Below, piece by piece: positions 33,201-45,455 of a stretch of DNA of 64,000 bases. This stretch comes from Lineus longissimus (Eukaryota > Nemertea > Pilidiophora > Heteronemertea > Lineidae), in assembly GCF_910592395.1 (NCBI RefSeq), contig NC_088314.1, positions 4,340,001-4,404,000 of the forward strand, given 5' to 3'. The translations under genes and the position numbers were made by a program. The first letter of the stretch is position 1; every line of letters begins with the position of its first letter. A model generated the notes under the pieces. It saw nothing but the letters and a program-made list of their open reading frames with translations, was not told where the DNA came from and did no database searches.

Positions 33201-34071
33201 TCCATCATGATCATCCACTCATGTCCACTGGAGGAGAAGTATTGGTGCTGAATTCAAATGTTACTTGGCGACATGCAATTGGAATTCGTTTTCCTGTAAT
33301 GCCAAAGGTCACATATATCAGGGATTCAAATGATGCCAAAGCAAACATGTACCTTGACAAATGGATCCGATCCATTTCCTCGCAGATCTTTGGCATTCAG
33401 TTCCCTGGCCTTGATCACTTTTACAAGCAGACGTTCCTCTTTTGCATCGTATTTTAACGACATCTGGAGCTCTCCTTGGATATCACTGGTTGTCTTCATC
33501 ACCGACGGATCCAACTTCTTGAAAATCTGTTTCAGCAATACCATGTTTTCCTGACAAAAATTACAAATATTACGAGCAATCTAAACAAGGGTTTCAGATA
33601 TGTCACACGAAGTGGACTCCTGCTGATGATGAAATTACTACTTAATAAAAAAAGAACATTCACACTAAAGTTTGGAAAAAGGCACGAAGTGTACATTTCC
33701 TGCAGCCACTAAAAAAGATAATGCATCACCAGCTGGATGAACAATACACAAGTCAGACTTTCACAAACTCGTGCCAACTCATGCGGTTTGTTGGCCACCG
33801 GCACTACCAACGCCCATGAGACATAAAATAAACGACTCTGATTCAGATAATGTATTACCTTCGTGTTAACATAAGGATCATTCCTCACTGGTTTCCTTCT
33901 CCTCTTGCTGGAAGACTTGGCTGTGATCACCCTTGACAACATCTTGATCTTTTCACTGTCAATCAACTTTTTCTTTTGAACATCACCTCCAGGACCTGCT
34001 TCCACATCATGAGGTGGCGAGGCCATAGCTGGAGCCGCAACCTGATTCTCAGTGCTTGCTGTTGTTCCCAT
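30221..34071 (-). CDS. Tandem C2-domain, calcium-sensor protein without a membrane span
   Basis: Eight exons: 34071-33859, 33550-33353, 33053-32793, 32590-32417, 31475-31399, 31240-31111, 30943-30815, 30295-30221. All are GT-AG and phase-consistent; total 1257 bp, 418 aa. The N-terminus MGTTAST fits an N-myristoylation signal, followed by a basic KRRRK stretch. C2A spans about 97-224 (GELQMSLKYD; loop 1 KDLRGNGSDPF; loop 3 WDWDRVSSDD). C2B spans about 231-370 (GEIEISLEY; loop 1 RDIDKKADPY; loop 3 DKDTLTDNES). Both domains keep the Asp pattern of calcium-binding C2 domains. The arrangement is like Doc2/rabphilin/synaptotagmin, but there is no membrane span, zinc finger or WHxL motif. Such proteins usually carry calcium signals to phospholipid membranes. 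I cannot assign a named orthologue. It is divergent with ANKRD16. Confidence 0.88.
30979..31080 (-). pseudogene. Degenerate duplicate of C2-gene exon 6
   Basis: About 100 bp in the intron between exons 6 and 7 of the tandem-C2 gene copies the 3' part of exon 6 (31111-31211). Shared stretches include GAGTTGGAAGACTCCA, AACCAACTTCA and TTGTCCCATGCTCTCATTATCT. Read in the exon frame it keeps TDNESMGQ but then diverges and meets a stop, so it is unlikely to be a usable alternative exon. The 5' part of the exon is missing. Confidence 0.7.
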
Positions 34072-34391
34072 GTCAATACATGTAGGGGTAATCTGAATAA
34101 AAGAATTGACAGAAGAACTACAACCAACAGTTAATCGAAGGACCTCAAAAGGAATCAACTGACTCTTAACGCGTTATAATGACTTACAAGCAGTTTCACT
34201 CACGCAACGAAGTAAAATGTTGATGAACTGTCCACCATGTTGTTTACGTTCACTACAAGCCTGTCATGTGACCCCATAATTTCAACCTCGGTTAGATGTG
34301 GAATGTGGAAAGTTTGACATGCTTTCACTCTAACTCACAAATAGCTCACTGACCTACATACCAGGTAAGACGTCGGTCACATGATCAGAAA
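34072..34391. promoter_or_regulatory. Divergent promoter between the C2 gene and ANKRD16
   Basis: Only 320 bp separate the two start codons, so both transcripts must start within or close to this stretch. No TATA box is clear. E-box type sequences TCATGTGACC (about 34265) and GTCACATGAT (about 34376) lie near each side. The bidirectional role is inferred from spacing. Confidence 0.6.
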
Positions 34392-36804
34392 ATGTCAGCG
34401 ACTATGGTTGAGAAAACGAGTGATCAAATTTTAGTTTTAGGCTTGATTAAATGCACGAAGGAAGGAAACTATGACGGTTGCAAGGATGTAATGTCAGAGA
34501 TTAAAGAAACAGACAACTGGCAAACCCATTATTATGACAAGTCCGGTGATTCGATTGGTATTTTGGCTGCCAGATGGGGACAGACGAAAATACTGAAATA
34601 TCTTTATGAAGACCATGGACTTTTCCTGGAGCTGTCAAACTTCGATGGTAAAAGACCACTTCACGAGGCAGCCCAGTTTGGTCACTTAGAGACCTTGAAG
34701 TTTCTCCTGTCAAGCGGGGTTGATGTCAATTGTTTAAAGCGAGCTGATTGGTAAGAATTATCGAGCAGTCTTGTAGAATCGGATGGTGGTCATCCTAGAC
34801 CTAGGCATTATCTACCAGCGTTTATCTGCGTTCACAATGAGCTGATCACGTATCATCATGCACATTGCTTAAAGATCTACTGGAAATTTCATTTCATCAT
34901 CTAATTGATATACACGTAGTTGCAGATTCTGGTGTTCACCCAAATGAATATCCCAAAGTCTTGAGGCATCTATCTCTTCTATGGTGAAAATCAGTTCGAA
35001 ACCTTCAATTTTGTTTTTCAGGACTCCATTGATGTTGGCGTGCACTAAGAGTAACATTGATATTGTAAAAGAGCTCATAGAATGCAATGCTGACCTTCTC
35101 AGAAAGAACAAAGATGGATGGAATTGCTTCCATGTGGCCTGCAGGTAAGATAGGCTGCATACTTTCCATTAAAGACCTACTATGGTTGTTCAAAGAAATG
35201 AAAAATTGAACTTAAATTTGAAAATTTCTAAGTGTAAATTCATCCTCTTGAACTGCTGTTTCATCAGTGAAGTCTGTAATGATCAGTTTAATTTGACTTT
35301 GTATCAATTCTATTTTTATAGGATTTCTTGATACCAGTACTTTCTTTCAGTCTTCAACAGACCATTTTAATTTTAGCATCAAGTGCACTTTTATCTGTTG
35401 CAGAGAGGGTCATCCAGATATTTTGCATCTTTTGCTCAATAGCAATCCTAACATTGGCTGCACAGTCAGTAAAAATGGGCGGACACCTCTTCATACCGCA
35501 GGTAGGTAAGGCATCTATAATTATTTACCTATTCACTTCTCTTCATCCCTTGTGTGACATTTATCCATTTACACTGCCAATCGATCATACATGTAAATGA
35601 AGATAAGGGGGTTTATGACAGTCTGAACCAAACTTCTAACCTCCAACAAAACCACCTTTACCTAATTTGGTACCAATTTGAAACTGCAATAACATGCACT
35701 TTCTCTTCTCTAGCTCTGCAAGGCTGTAAAGATGCTGTAGAGGTTCTTCTGACCCAATGCAACTATGACTCAGATGATCAGGACAGTTGTGGTACCACAC
35801 CATTCATGGATGCCATCAGAGCTGGATACACAGATGTTGCAAAACTCTTGGTGGAAAAACAAAAGGTTTGTTGGAGAAGCCATTGAGTTTACATTGATCT
35901 TACATTGAAATGCCAACTGGTACTGATGCACTCCTAGGTGGATAAACATGATAAAGGCTCAAGTGTCAGTTGACAATATCAAATGAGTTGATACATTATC
36001 CCAGAGGCCTATAGTGATTAAAACTTATTAGTTATAAAAAAGTTTTGAAATATTTTTGAGAAGCTGTGTGATTTGCTTTTTTCAGAAAAGTTTTGTGACT
36101 GTGAACAGAAAGAATTTAAGTCCATGCACTATCTTATTTGTCAGGTTGATATATCAATGAGAGACAACTTGCATCGTCAACCAGTCCACTTAGCTGCTGA
36201 ATGTGGCCAGTTAGGATCTATGGAGTTCTTGGTACTTGAACATGGCATAGATCTGAACTCAAGAACTGACAATGGGACTACACCGCTTCATTTTGCTGCA
36301 AAAGAAGGCCATGAAAAGATGCTGGAACTTCTTTTAAAGCTTGGCTCTGATATCACTGCAGTGGATTACAAAAATCGAACAGGTGGGTTTAAGAAAGGAG
36401 AACCATCCATTTCAATAATCATGTGCAAAGAAATATCCAGATAAACTGGCGGCTGCCCTTAAAACTATGAAATGAGAACATGTCTTCCACACTGGTTCTT
36501 GGTGTAAGGTTTGATCTGTTGGGACTCAAATGCCTTATCTGAGGTGAGAAGTGGAATCTGCCTCGAAGCATCATTGTGGAACTATGGTGAAAATATTTTT
36601 TTCTTATTCATAAATTGTTTATTTTACCCTTTGCTTTGCTTTCCAGCACTTCATATGGCCAGTGGAGGACAATACGTGATGTGTGTTAAACTACTATTAA
36701 AGGCTGGTGCCATGGACACAATGGACTCTAATGGGCAATTTGCAAGAGACTTAGCAAGGAAACCAAATGTTAAAGACTGTTTCAATTACTCAAAGATTTC
36801 ATGA
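34392..36804 (+). CDS. ANKRD16: Ankyrin repeat domain-containing protein 16
   Basis: Six exons: 34392-34750, 35022-35144, 35404-35501, 35714-35865, 36145-36382, 36647-36804. Phases agree at every junction; 1128 bp, 375 aa, close to the 361 aa of the human protein. It consists almost entirely of ankyrin repeats (KRPLHEAAQFGHLETLKFLL, TPLMLACTKSNIDIVKELIE, RTPLHTA, TTPFMDAIRAGYTDVAKLL, QPVHLAAECGQLGSMEFLV, TTPLHFAAKEGHEKMLELLL). The NCLKRADW/TPLM junction across intron 1 and the KNKDGWN motif are typical of ANKRD16. In mammals ANKRD16 binds alanyl-tRNA synthetase and captures mis-activated serine, a translation-fidelity role; that function is from family knowledge. A polyadenylation signal AATAAA lies at 36912. 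It pairs head-to-head with the C2 gene. Confidence 0.93.
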
Positions 36805-39083
36805 CAAAAACAAGGATTTTCCATCTTTCTAAATAATCATGAATTTATTCGAAGCAAGAGACATTTGCTCACGTTAGGAAAGCAGATGTGTGTGTATAGG
36901 AACATTATTGTAATAAAATAAATGATGAGGATAGACAATTTATTAGTTTAGTTTCTTTTGTCTTGCCAAGATAACCATCTGTGGGAAAACAAAATGCTTA
37001 TTTGAGTAAGTTCTGGAAAGCAAACATTGATTACACCGACGAGATTCTTTCAGACCATGCCAACGCCAGTATACCAGGTTAGTATATAGAATGCCTGCTT
37101 TGGCAATTCGGGGGGGGGGGCATCTCAAAAGCCATATAAGAGAGACTATAATGTCATGATATGAGTGCTTCATTGGAGGAGTAGAAAACGTCCCCGTAGA
37201 AAAGGTGTCCGGCCCTATTGTATTGTATTTTGACGGATCATGGCAAGAATATAGGCGGTTCTATGAAAGGTCATGGCTGTCAATACATCGGATATTAATG
37301 GTTCTCCAGATTTTCTGTCGGAAAACGAATACGCGAAACTGAACTTGATGATGGGATCATTTAACCATCCGGGTATAAAAAGTGGTTTTCAATGTACTCC
37401 GCTTCTAGATATTTCGTCGATGTTTTTGTAATGAAGGAGTGAAAAAAAACTGAATATTGGGATGTCATTATAACCACACTTGATGATTTATATGATATCG
37501 AAAGTCGACCAACGGGTTGCGGATCATCCTCGAATACCCATACCGAACTTCAAGAATATTTTGCCTCCGTGCGTTTTCAAGAAGCTGAGCGATGTCAATA
37601 CATTAAGGGTCAAGATGCGAATACCACCTGGCACCAGGGTTTTCGATATACTCCGCCTCTCGATATATTCGTTTTGCATGCGCCGACATATGAGTGAAAA
37701 GCCTGATCTCAGGATGCGAATACCAGGGTCATCCTCAGTCACAGTCATGTTTCTGAGCTGAGGTCAGTAAGTATATAAAGTTAAAGGCCCTGTAACACAG
37801 GATGGTTGCTGATTGGCTAAGACTAAAATCCGGGGTTCAAAACCTGTCTACTATATAGAACTTTGGAAGAACCTAGAATTACATTGGTGATATTTTTCAG
37901 ATGAAAGAAGTTGAGCCGTGTAATGTTTCACAACCCGCTCCTGGCTCCCCTGCCGTTTGGCATTCATACTACATAGTACGCACATAAAACGTCCCCATGG
38001 GAGTAATGCCGCGAGAGTTCGTATAAAGACAAGCTGCGATCTGACGGCCGTCGGTGCCATAAGTAATCGCGTAGTTCCACTTTTTTAGCTCAGATGGCGC
38101 CAGCTGGGGTCCTGTCAAAATCATTGTCCCACCTGAGGCTGATGAGGAAACTTGCGAAACTCTACAGAGTGGCCCAGAAAGGTTTTCCCTTGCACAGTGT
38201 GAAAAATTACTTCGGAGCAATCCGCAACCGTTCATGTTTTGAAACGTACTGAACCTATAATGTGACCAGGCCAATAGGAAGGATAGAGGCCCAAGTCTGA
38301 GTGCCCTTAGCGGCTGGTCCTCGTGGCAGGTATCAGGTCACTGATCCAGTCAGTTGATCAGACATCAACACAAATATATTTTAGATATTAGGTTTATGAT
38401 AATCTGCTTTTACATGAAAACATATGTACATCATCTAGCAGTTTAATAATTTAATTTGTACAGTGAAATGCATTAATGTGGATGTAAGATTAGGCCTACA
38501 GGCCAACAACGGTTGGGCTACTGCTTCATGTAGGCTATGCAGTTTATCTGAAGCACCATCATTGTGATACAAATAATAACAATAATCCCCCTTAGAACAT
38601 ACAAAGATGCAAACATCTCGTTTCTGTACAAAGCGATCTGACCAGAATATATACACCCTTTTGAAAGACCTTGGTCCGGACATCACAATTTCGGTGCGTC
38701 TTTTATTCAAGACAAATCCTACAAGGTGACACAAAAAAATCAATACTTTTGATTCGAGCTTGACAGATAACCAATAACGTCCAATTAAACTTAGAAATAT
38801 GATCGTAAATGGTTACCGTGGTATTGCGCAATACGTTTATACCGGGTAATAGATCAAACTTGGGTGCTAAAGATCGCTCGTAATCTTTGGCTTCATGTGG
38901 CCGGAATTCGGTAAATTTTTGATGATATTATGGCGGGAGTTACTCATAATCAGAAGTATAAAATCGTTTTTGTGTCACCCAGTATTATATATTATATTAA
39001 GTCTTGTGAATGACGTTGCCAACAAGCATTTCCTAAAGCTATATACATGTATATAGGACTTAGGGACAATAAAATTATGAAAA
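36805..39083. other. Convergent-side spacer between ANKRD16 and the HAD gene
   Basis: It contains the ANKRD16 3' UTR with AATAAA at 36912-36917, a poly-G tract near 37110 and two copies of a dispersed repeat (37382-37540, 37637-37750). No coding exon is supported. Confidence 0.55.
37382..37760. repeat. Dispersed repeat, two copies here and one at 44251-44365
   Basis: TTTTCAATGTACTCCGCTTC (37386), TTTTCGATATACTCCGCCTC (about 37640) and TTTTCAATGTACTCCGCCTA (about 44260) each lead into GATATnTCG and then a 'GTGAAAAAAGCCTGATCTCA' type segment with 'GAATACC..GTCATCCTC'. The three copies share the same plus orientation. Confidence 0.65.
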
Positions 39084-42000
39084 TTATGATTCCGAGTCTA
39101 AAGAGTCTCGCTGTGGTTTGATATTTTCAGAACCAAACATCCTCTCCTGGCCGATAATGTATTTGAGGGCCTCGCAAACATCGTCAACATATATGGTGGG
39201 TTTCCTCAACTCACTGTAAGCATTCGTATCAAAGTCCCTGTGGCCACGGTAAGTCGACCTCTGCTTCTCCGAGAGTTTCTCTTCCTTCTCTGGGTCGAAC
39301 ACCCCCGTCCCAACAAGAATCCCGTCAATCTTGCGCACCGTCTGCGTACTGAATATAGCCTCTGAGGGAACTGCGCGACATTTTGAAATGGCGATCTCGT
39401 TACGTAATCTCGTGATGTCAATCATCCCTCCCATTTCCTCGAACATTTGGAAGCTACGCCGCCGCTGTCGCTGCATGTACTGGTCGTAGAGATTGGCACC
39501 AACGATATCAACTTCGGCGTTGTCTCTGGAAAGGAAGATGAAAATTATGACTTTGATATGAACAAAGGATAAGTTACCTCCCTGGCAAAAGCGACCAGAT
39601 GAAAGCTCTGAAAATAATCTTGTTTGACACCCGTCATAATAATGGATCCTACGAATCAAATGTTCGGGTGCTGAAGGAGGAAGATACTGATAGGCTATAC
39701 CCGTCTGAAATCTTATAATCCACATAGGAATTTAACTAAACCTACCCAATAAAATAGAGTTTCATGATAGGCTCCTTGAAACCCATCTTCTTGGCTTGCA
39801 TAGTGATGACATGTTCCGCATACCGATAAGTGATCTCGCTCGGTTTGCCCACCAGTGCCGTGTACTGCAGATCGTAACCCGTAATTTTCTGAAAGAGAAA
39901 AATCTCCATGCTCAATAAAAATGCATTCTCAAACCCAGTGGTTTTCAATATAGTTTCAAAATTGGACCAGGCTTGTGCTTGTGACTGTTCTGGTATTCCT
40001 GGGGCGCCACACAAATACTGGACTTCATCATTATCATTACTATGTAAACATGAATGAAGGGTTATCTGGTGTCGAAGTAATTGCATATATACCTTATAAA
40101 GACTTTCTAAACACACCAAAAAGGACCCGTTTCCGAACCGCGGCATGCAGGCCTCGGCCATGAAGACAAGGTCCATGTTACAGGCGAGGATTGGTAGATG
40201 CTTCTCGGGGAAGCCCTCTGGTGCCATGGTGGGGTAGCCATCTGTCACCAGCAAGTCGATTAACAGTTGTAGATGAGACTCCCATTTGTTTGGCTCGCCG
40301 AACATCACGATAGCTGAACGCAAACGAGAAAATAAATGAGGATGGTATAACTTTGGTCGCGCGTCCGATAACAGCTATATAAGATCTGTTAATAACTTAT
40401 TGTCTCACAACATATGACTGTTAGGATACCTTAAACGTGTAGAAACATCGGCTGCCATTTGAAACTCGATTCAGGTAGACATACCTTCAACTCGCTTTAC
40501 GTCTTCGTTCGCCTGGTATCCATTCGCCTAAAAAAATAGAAGAGGAAAGTTATCATTAGCTTAGATTGACAGTTGTTCACCCATTCCACCGGAAGATTCT
40601 CAAGACACCATGAAAAAACAATAAGAAGGCCCAGAGAGTCAATTTTAGCAAGGATCTAGTTTCTCCGCTGATTAGAATGTTGCTTTTCTCGTGTCCGCCA
40701 AAACAACGTCGCTACCGGGGTGCTCCAAATATGAAGATTTGATTTGTCCTTTACTCAAATTTACCAAATCATGATATATTAAACTTACCACTTTCTTCCT
40801 GTTGGCATGATCGACCATGTCCAATAATGGGAACCCCCTGATGATGTCATCAATGGTACATATGTTGGTGAAGCCAAGACTGAACAAGTGTCAAGGAAAC
40901 GATAACTATCAAAGCTTTCAGAGTGATTTACATCGTTGACCTATCTTTGAATGTCCAAGGCCAGGTTCGATAGGAAATTAAAATTTATGACTGATTCAAG
41001 TTAACCTTGATCTATACCATCAAGAAACAAGTATCATGAAACGGTGACATAGCAATAGATCATGATGTTATGACACAAATTACAAATGTGCCAGTGACCT
41101 TCGACTAAGTGGGTGAAATGTAGGCTATGACCAAGTTGGAGTTCGTCCAACTGGGTAACTTCCTGAGTAAGCCCGGGGAGTAAGTTGGTTAAGGACATAG
41201 GCCCTAAACAACGGCGAAAACCAGGCTGAAAGCATTTTATTTTGATACACTTTCAAAAAAGAAATTCCATTCCCGTCGCATTTGTTTATGCCTACGATAT
41301 CATACAAGCAAATGCATCTGAAAGTGCGTCCGCTACTAAATAGCTGACAGTGCGTCCGCTACTATATAGCTGACAGTGCGTCCGCTACTATATAGCTGAT
41401 AGTGCGTCCGCTGCTAATGCATCCGCGGCTATATCTGATAATGCATTCGTTGCTATAGCTGATAATGCGTCCGCTGCTATAGCTGATAATGCGTACTGAT
41501 ATAATGCGTACGCTGCTACAGCTGATAATGCGTCCGCTGCTATAGCTGATAATGCGTACTGATATAATGCGTACGCTGCTACAGCTGATAATGCATCCGC
41601 TGCTATAGCTGATAATGCGTACTGATAATGCGTACGCTGCTATAGCTGATAATGCGTACTGATAATGCGTACGCTGCTACAGCTGATAATGCGTACTGAT
41701 ATAATGCGTACGCTGCTACAGCTGATAATGCGTACGCTTCTATAGCTGATTGTCCAGTGCGTCCGCTGCTGTCAGTGCCTTCTGCCTCTGGACAGGATAC
41801 AGTCAAATACGTATCATTTTGCTGCTAATGCTCTAAGCCCATCGTCAACCATCGAACTTCTAGAAAATGATATTTACATAAACATAATGATTGACCAAAC
41901 TATCTGACTTAATCGCTTGACATGTAATAAACAATTCCAGTAATCAGCTGATTGATGACGTCAACAGTGACCCGAATTGCCGTAGTTTTCTCCGTGCCTG

Positions 42001-44986
42001 GCCTGGGACACTCGTGTTGAGCGTGATCAGGTGAACCTTGACATTAACTCGTATTTCTCAATCTCTGCACAATTCTACCATTTAGCCTATTAACTGTCCA
42101 AAGGGCATTGTTTTTACATCTATTAACTTTGACTTCACAATGTCATACATGCCCCAGCCATGCACTGCCGGGATGCACTGTCGAATAGAATAGAATGTGC
42201 AAGTGAAACTTTCATTTGCTCTGGAAGCCAGTGTAGAAGTTTGAAATGTCCGAGGATAGGATGTCCGGGGAACAAAGGATTTCTTATGCGCTTTAATCTC
42301 TGAGCTACATGTATATATTGACGGACATGGCCTCTATAGAACCAGATTCAAAAATCCGTCAGAATACAATAGGGTCGGACACTTTTTCCAGGGGGATATT
42401 TTCTGCTTCTACAACTGTTAATCGAAAGCATTACTACCAAGCTTTCGGGTGCTTGTTCACCTTCCAATCTCTACAAAGGGCTTGTGAAAGTCAACATGAT
42501 GAAACAGGCAGCTCAGTTGAACGAAGCAAACACTGAAATACTTGGCATTCTTTAATCTCAACTTGACAAAGGATACTCTGAGGCTATTTCCCTGATAGGG
42601 CCCTGTCCAAGGACCAGCGTGTATTTGTCATGGTAAGACTTGAACACTCGTAGAGGAGTCTGAGCGTGGATGACCTGGTCCCTGGTGATCTCGACCCCCA
42701 ACCATTCGGACAGCGCCTTGGCCTTGTCCTCGTCTTTGTTGCAGCCGTTCGTGCAAAAGGCGATGGGCACCCTCGGGCTGTTGTCAGGGTTCAGGAGGTA
42801 TGGCATCATGTCTTTAGCTGCTTGGAGAGGCTTGGAACCACGCGCGATGACACCGTCGATGTCAAACAGGACGCCATATCGAGGCTGGAAGAAACGACAC
42901 GTTGATATGAAGGGATTTCGTTTACAGCCGTTTTGGGGGCCATGGCAGATGTCTGACTTGATGCTCTTATGGCGATAGGCAGAAGCAGTGGATCAAATGG
43001 GCCATCTTTGGGTGACTTATATGCACAGGGGCATTGGGTCTTTTTTGATTCACCACTAAATATGTTTCTCGTACTAGTGTGAATAGTTTTGACGTAGTGT
43101 GAGATGGGAGACACCCCTTTTGGCGACTTCGTGTAACTTTATCTTGCCTACCTAGCTGCTGCCAATAGAGTCGCTGAGGGGATATTAGTTCGTTATTTGT
43201 ATTGCCTCCCACTACAACAGCAAAATATATAATTTATTAGTTACCGGAGCCTTACCTGATTTAGTTCTGGCTCCTGCTGCTCATCCCCGCTTTGCGCATT
43301 TTCAGTAAACACCGCGTCATCATCGCTCAGGAAATCGTCTGCATCTTCGCTGGCGCTAAGGCGCCGTTCCTCCCGAATTGTCCGGGGCGAGTCTCTAAAA
43401 TGAGAAAATCATCAAACATGTCAATGTAAGGAGGAAGCAAAACGGTACAATCGCTTAAGATTTTGTGAGACTCCTATATCCTGATGGTCCTTCCGGGTGA
43501 CAGGATGAGGCCGGTGCACTGCCTCCGGAGTATAGATTTTGTTCGCGCGAAGGACCTGACTGTGACGCCAGAGTGTATATGAATTTGGCTTCATGAGCCA
43601 AATTCTGGCTGGCCATCTCAATCAGGGGTGACACTACATACACATAATAAAAATAAACTTTACTAGTATAGACCTAGATATTTACCTTTTAGTTATTGCA
43701 AGAACATTATTACAAGACCGTTATTGAAGACCCGGGACAAACGTAATCTATCTAAATTGCGCAGAATATCATTTATATGATATAATACCACCGAGAGTTA
43801 AACAATACAGTAGGCCTACAATGACTTTAAATATGAGATAATAAGAGATAATTATACATACAGTATCTTTCCGCATGTTTTTAGTTTGATTTTCGGACTT
43901 ATGGTAGGCGAAGACATCACTACTGCGATCAGCGTTGAGAGGAACGCAGGTAGAGTTGGGTGGTTGCGTTATAGCTCTTTTCTAAATGACCTATTCATGT
44001 TTGCTTCAGATGGGTAACCATAATTAGGCTGACAAAATAACCCAAGTCCCTGGATGACCTAATATTTACCATCAATCAAAAATCTATATTTCAATAAAAC
44101 AATGGCCCCCAACAATCAATTAAGTTCAAAGCCCGATTTGGCGCAGGACTATTATTGTATTACTAGCGGGTACCTGTCCAGTACGGCCAATAGAAATATC
44201 CGTTATTGCCTATACAGGACCTTACTCTAAGATAGGACCATCGTGGCATAACCAGTGATTTTCAATGTACTCCGCCTATGGATATTTTGTAAAGAACGAA
44301 TCAGTGAAAAAAGCCTGATCTCAGAATGATATAAGACCATCCTCGAACACCAGAGTCAGTCGTATGCTCCACCCCTCGCACACGTTGTCTAAGCTCGGTC
44401 ATTAGTGCCGAGTGTTGCACTGAAGTTCAGGGTGGGGACACTATGCCCAGTCACCTTCCATCATCAAATTGTCATGAAAGGGATCAATTCAAAATCTGGC
44501 TGACTTAACGATTATAATACCGACTGGACCTGTGTGAGAGCTTTCCGTGCAGCGATAATCGTTGTGCGAAACGATGCTCTGTCAACGCGCGGCGCGGATT
44601 CGAGGGACGGCTCCTTAACGTCATTGGCCGGGTCGTTCTCGATGCCTATGCATGGTCCAAAGCGAAGATCTTTGGAAGCAGCTGGTAAAATTATAGTATT
44701 ATTTTCCCACCATGCAAATATTCCTCAAAAAGCGATGATTTCTTGCCCGGTAAAAAGAATACGCGCTTATTATTATTCCTTTTGTTATTAGAATAGGCTT
44801 ATTTGTAGTTGGCTAATCATGCTAAGTTGTGAGGGGGAAACTTACAACCATGCAGAAGGCGAGAATGCTGAGGCCTGTTCCAAGGTTCACAAATAAAATA
44901 CCAGTTTAGGGGTTGGGAATCGAAAAAAATCTGTGTAGAGACGTAAAATAGTCGATGACTTACTTGGCGATCGACTTGAACTTCAT
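39084..44986 (-). CDS. HDHD5: HAD-like hydrolase, HDHD5 (CECR5) type
   Basis: Eight exons: 44986-44964, 43394-43256, 42884-42577, 40879-40789, 40527-40485, 40313-40093, 39888-39746, 39525-39084. All junctions are in phase; 1410 bp, 469 aa. HAD motifs are complete: motif I FDIDGV (D62, D64), motif II FCTNGC (T99), motif III GKPSE (K290) and motif IV GDNAEVD (D324, D329). LGFTN, FPLLDMVD, FGEPNKWE and LACNMDL match the CECR5/HDHD5 family and exclude generic phosphoglycolate phosphatases. The family is a presumed phosphatase, reported in mitochondria in mammals; its substrate is unknown. The assembled N-terminus is acidic (DDFLSDDDAV), with no mitochondrial presequence. Exon 1 codes for 7 residues only and is the weakest part. 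A long intron (40880-42576) carries a minisatellite. Confidence 0.88.
41333..41770. repeat. Minisatellite, ~24-bp and compound units
   Basis: The core unit GCTGATAATGCGTCCGCTGC with TATA is interleaved with GATAATGCGTACTGATATAA and TGCGTACGCTGCTACA. More than 15 copies lie in the intron between HDHD5 exons 3 and 4. Left-most units read GACAGTGCGTCCGCTACTAT, so the array is graded. It is probably non-coding. Confidence 0.9.
44251..44365. repeat. Third copy of the 37.4-kb dispersed repeat
   Basis: See the entry at 37382-37760. This copy lies in the first HDHD5 intron. Confidence 0.6.
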
Positions 44987-45455
44987 CCCTGGACTTTCTT
45001 TCGCACAGCTGGTAATGTGAAAAAGCGAAAATTTATCGAATATTTTGTGACCTCGAAAGAGGACAATAGAATATCTTGTTATCTTCTATCTTGAAGTTTT
45101 ATCACAAATCTGATTTTACCACTTCCCAATTTCTATTTATTCCCTTTGGTGCGCGGCGCATGTCAATCCCACGTGCTCCCTCGTGCTTTGATTGGCTGAT
45201 TGAAATTAGGTTACCCTTCCAGATAGCTGAATAGGCAGTGTTTTAGAGAGAAACAATGTAGGTCATAGATTAGTACAGAATTAGGTAATACCTATTATTG
45301 TTTACCACTTTTAATCACGAGTGGTTTATTTGCTATTTGACAAAAACAGATTTATCTAAATAAGCAAACAATAATATGTTGAAAGGAAAAGCATACTCTA
45401 TTTTTCACGAAAACAGATTTTAAAATTTCTTTCATATATTTTGAAGAACAATCAA

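Noticed and set aside
32727-33251. 174-aa plus-strand open frame
   Set aside because: Antisense shadow of C2 exon 3; it crosses that gene's splice sites without its own.
39526-39725. 5' extension of the last HDHD5 exon frame
   Set aside because: Intron read-through; a clear acceptor at 39526-39527 joins GG|A DNAEVD in phase with the previous exon.
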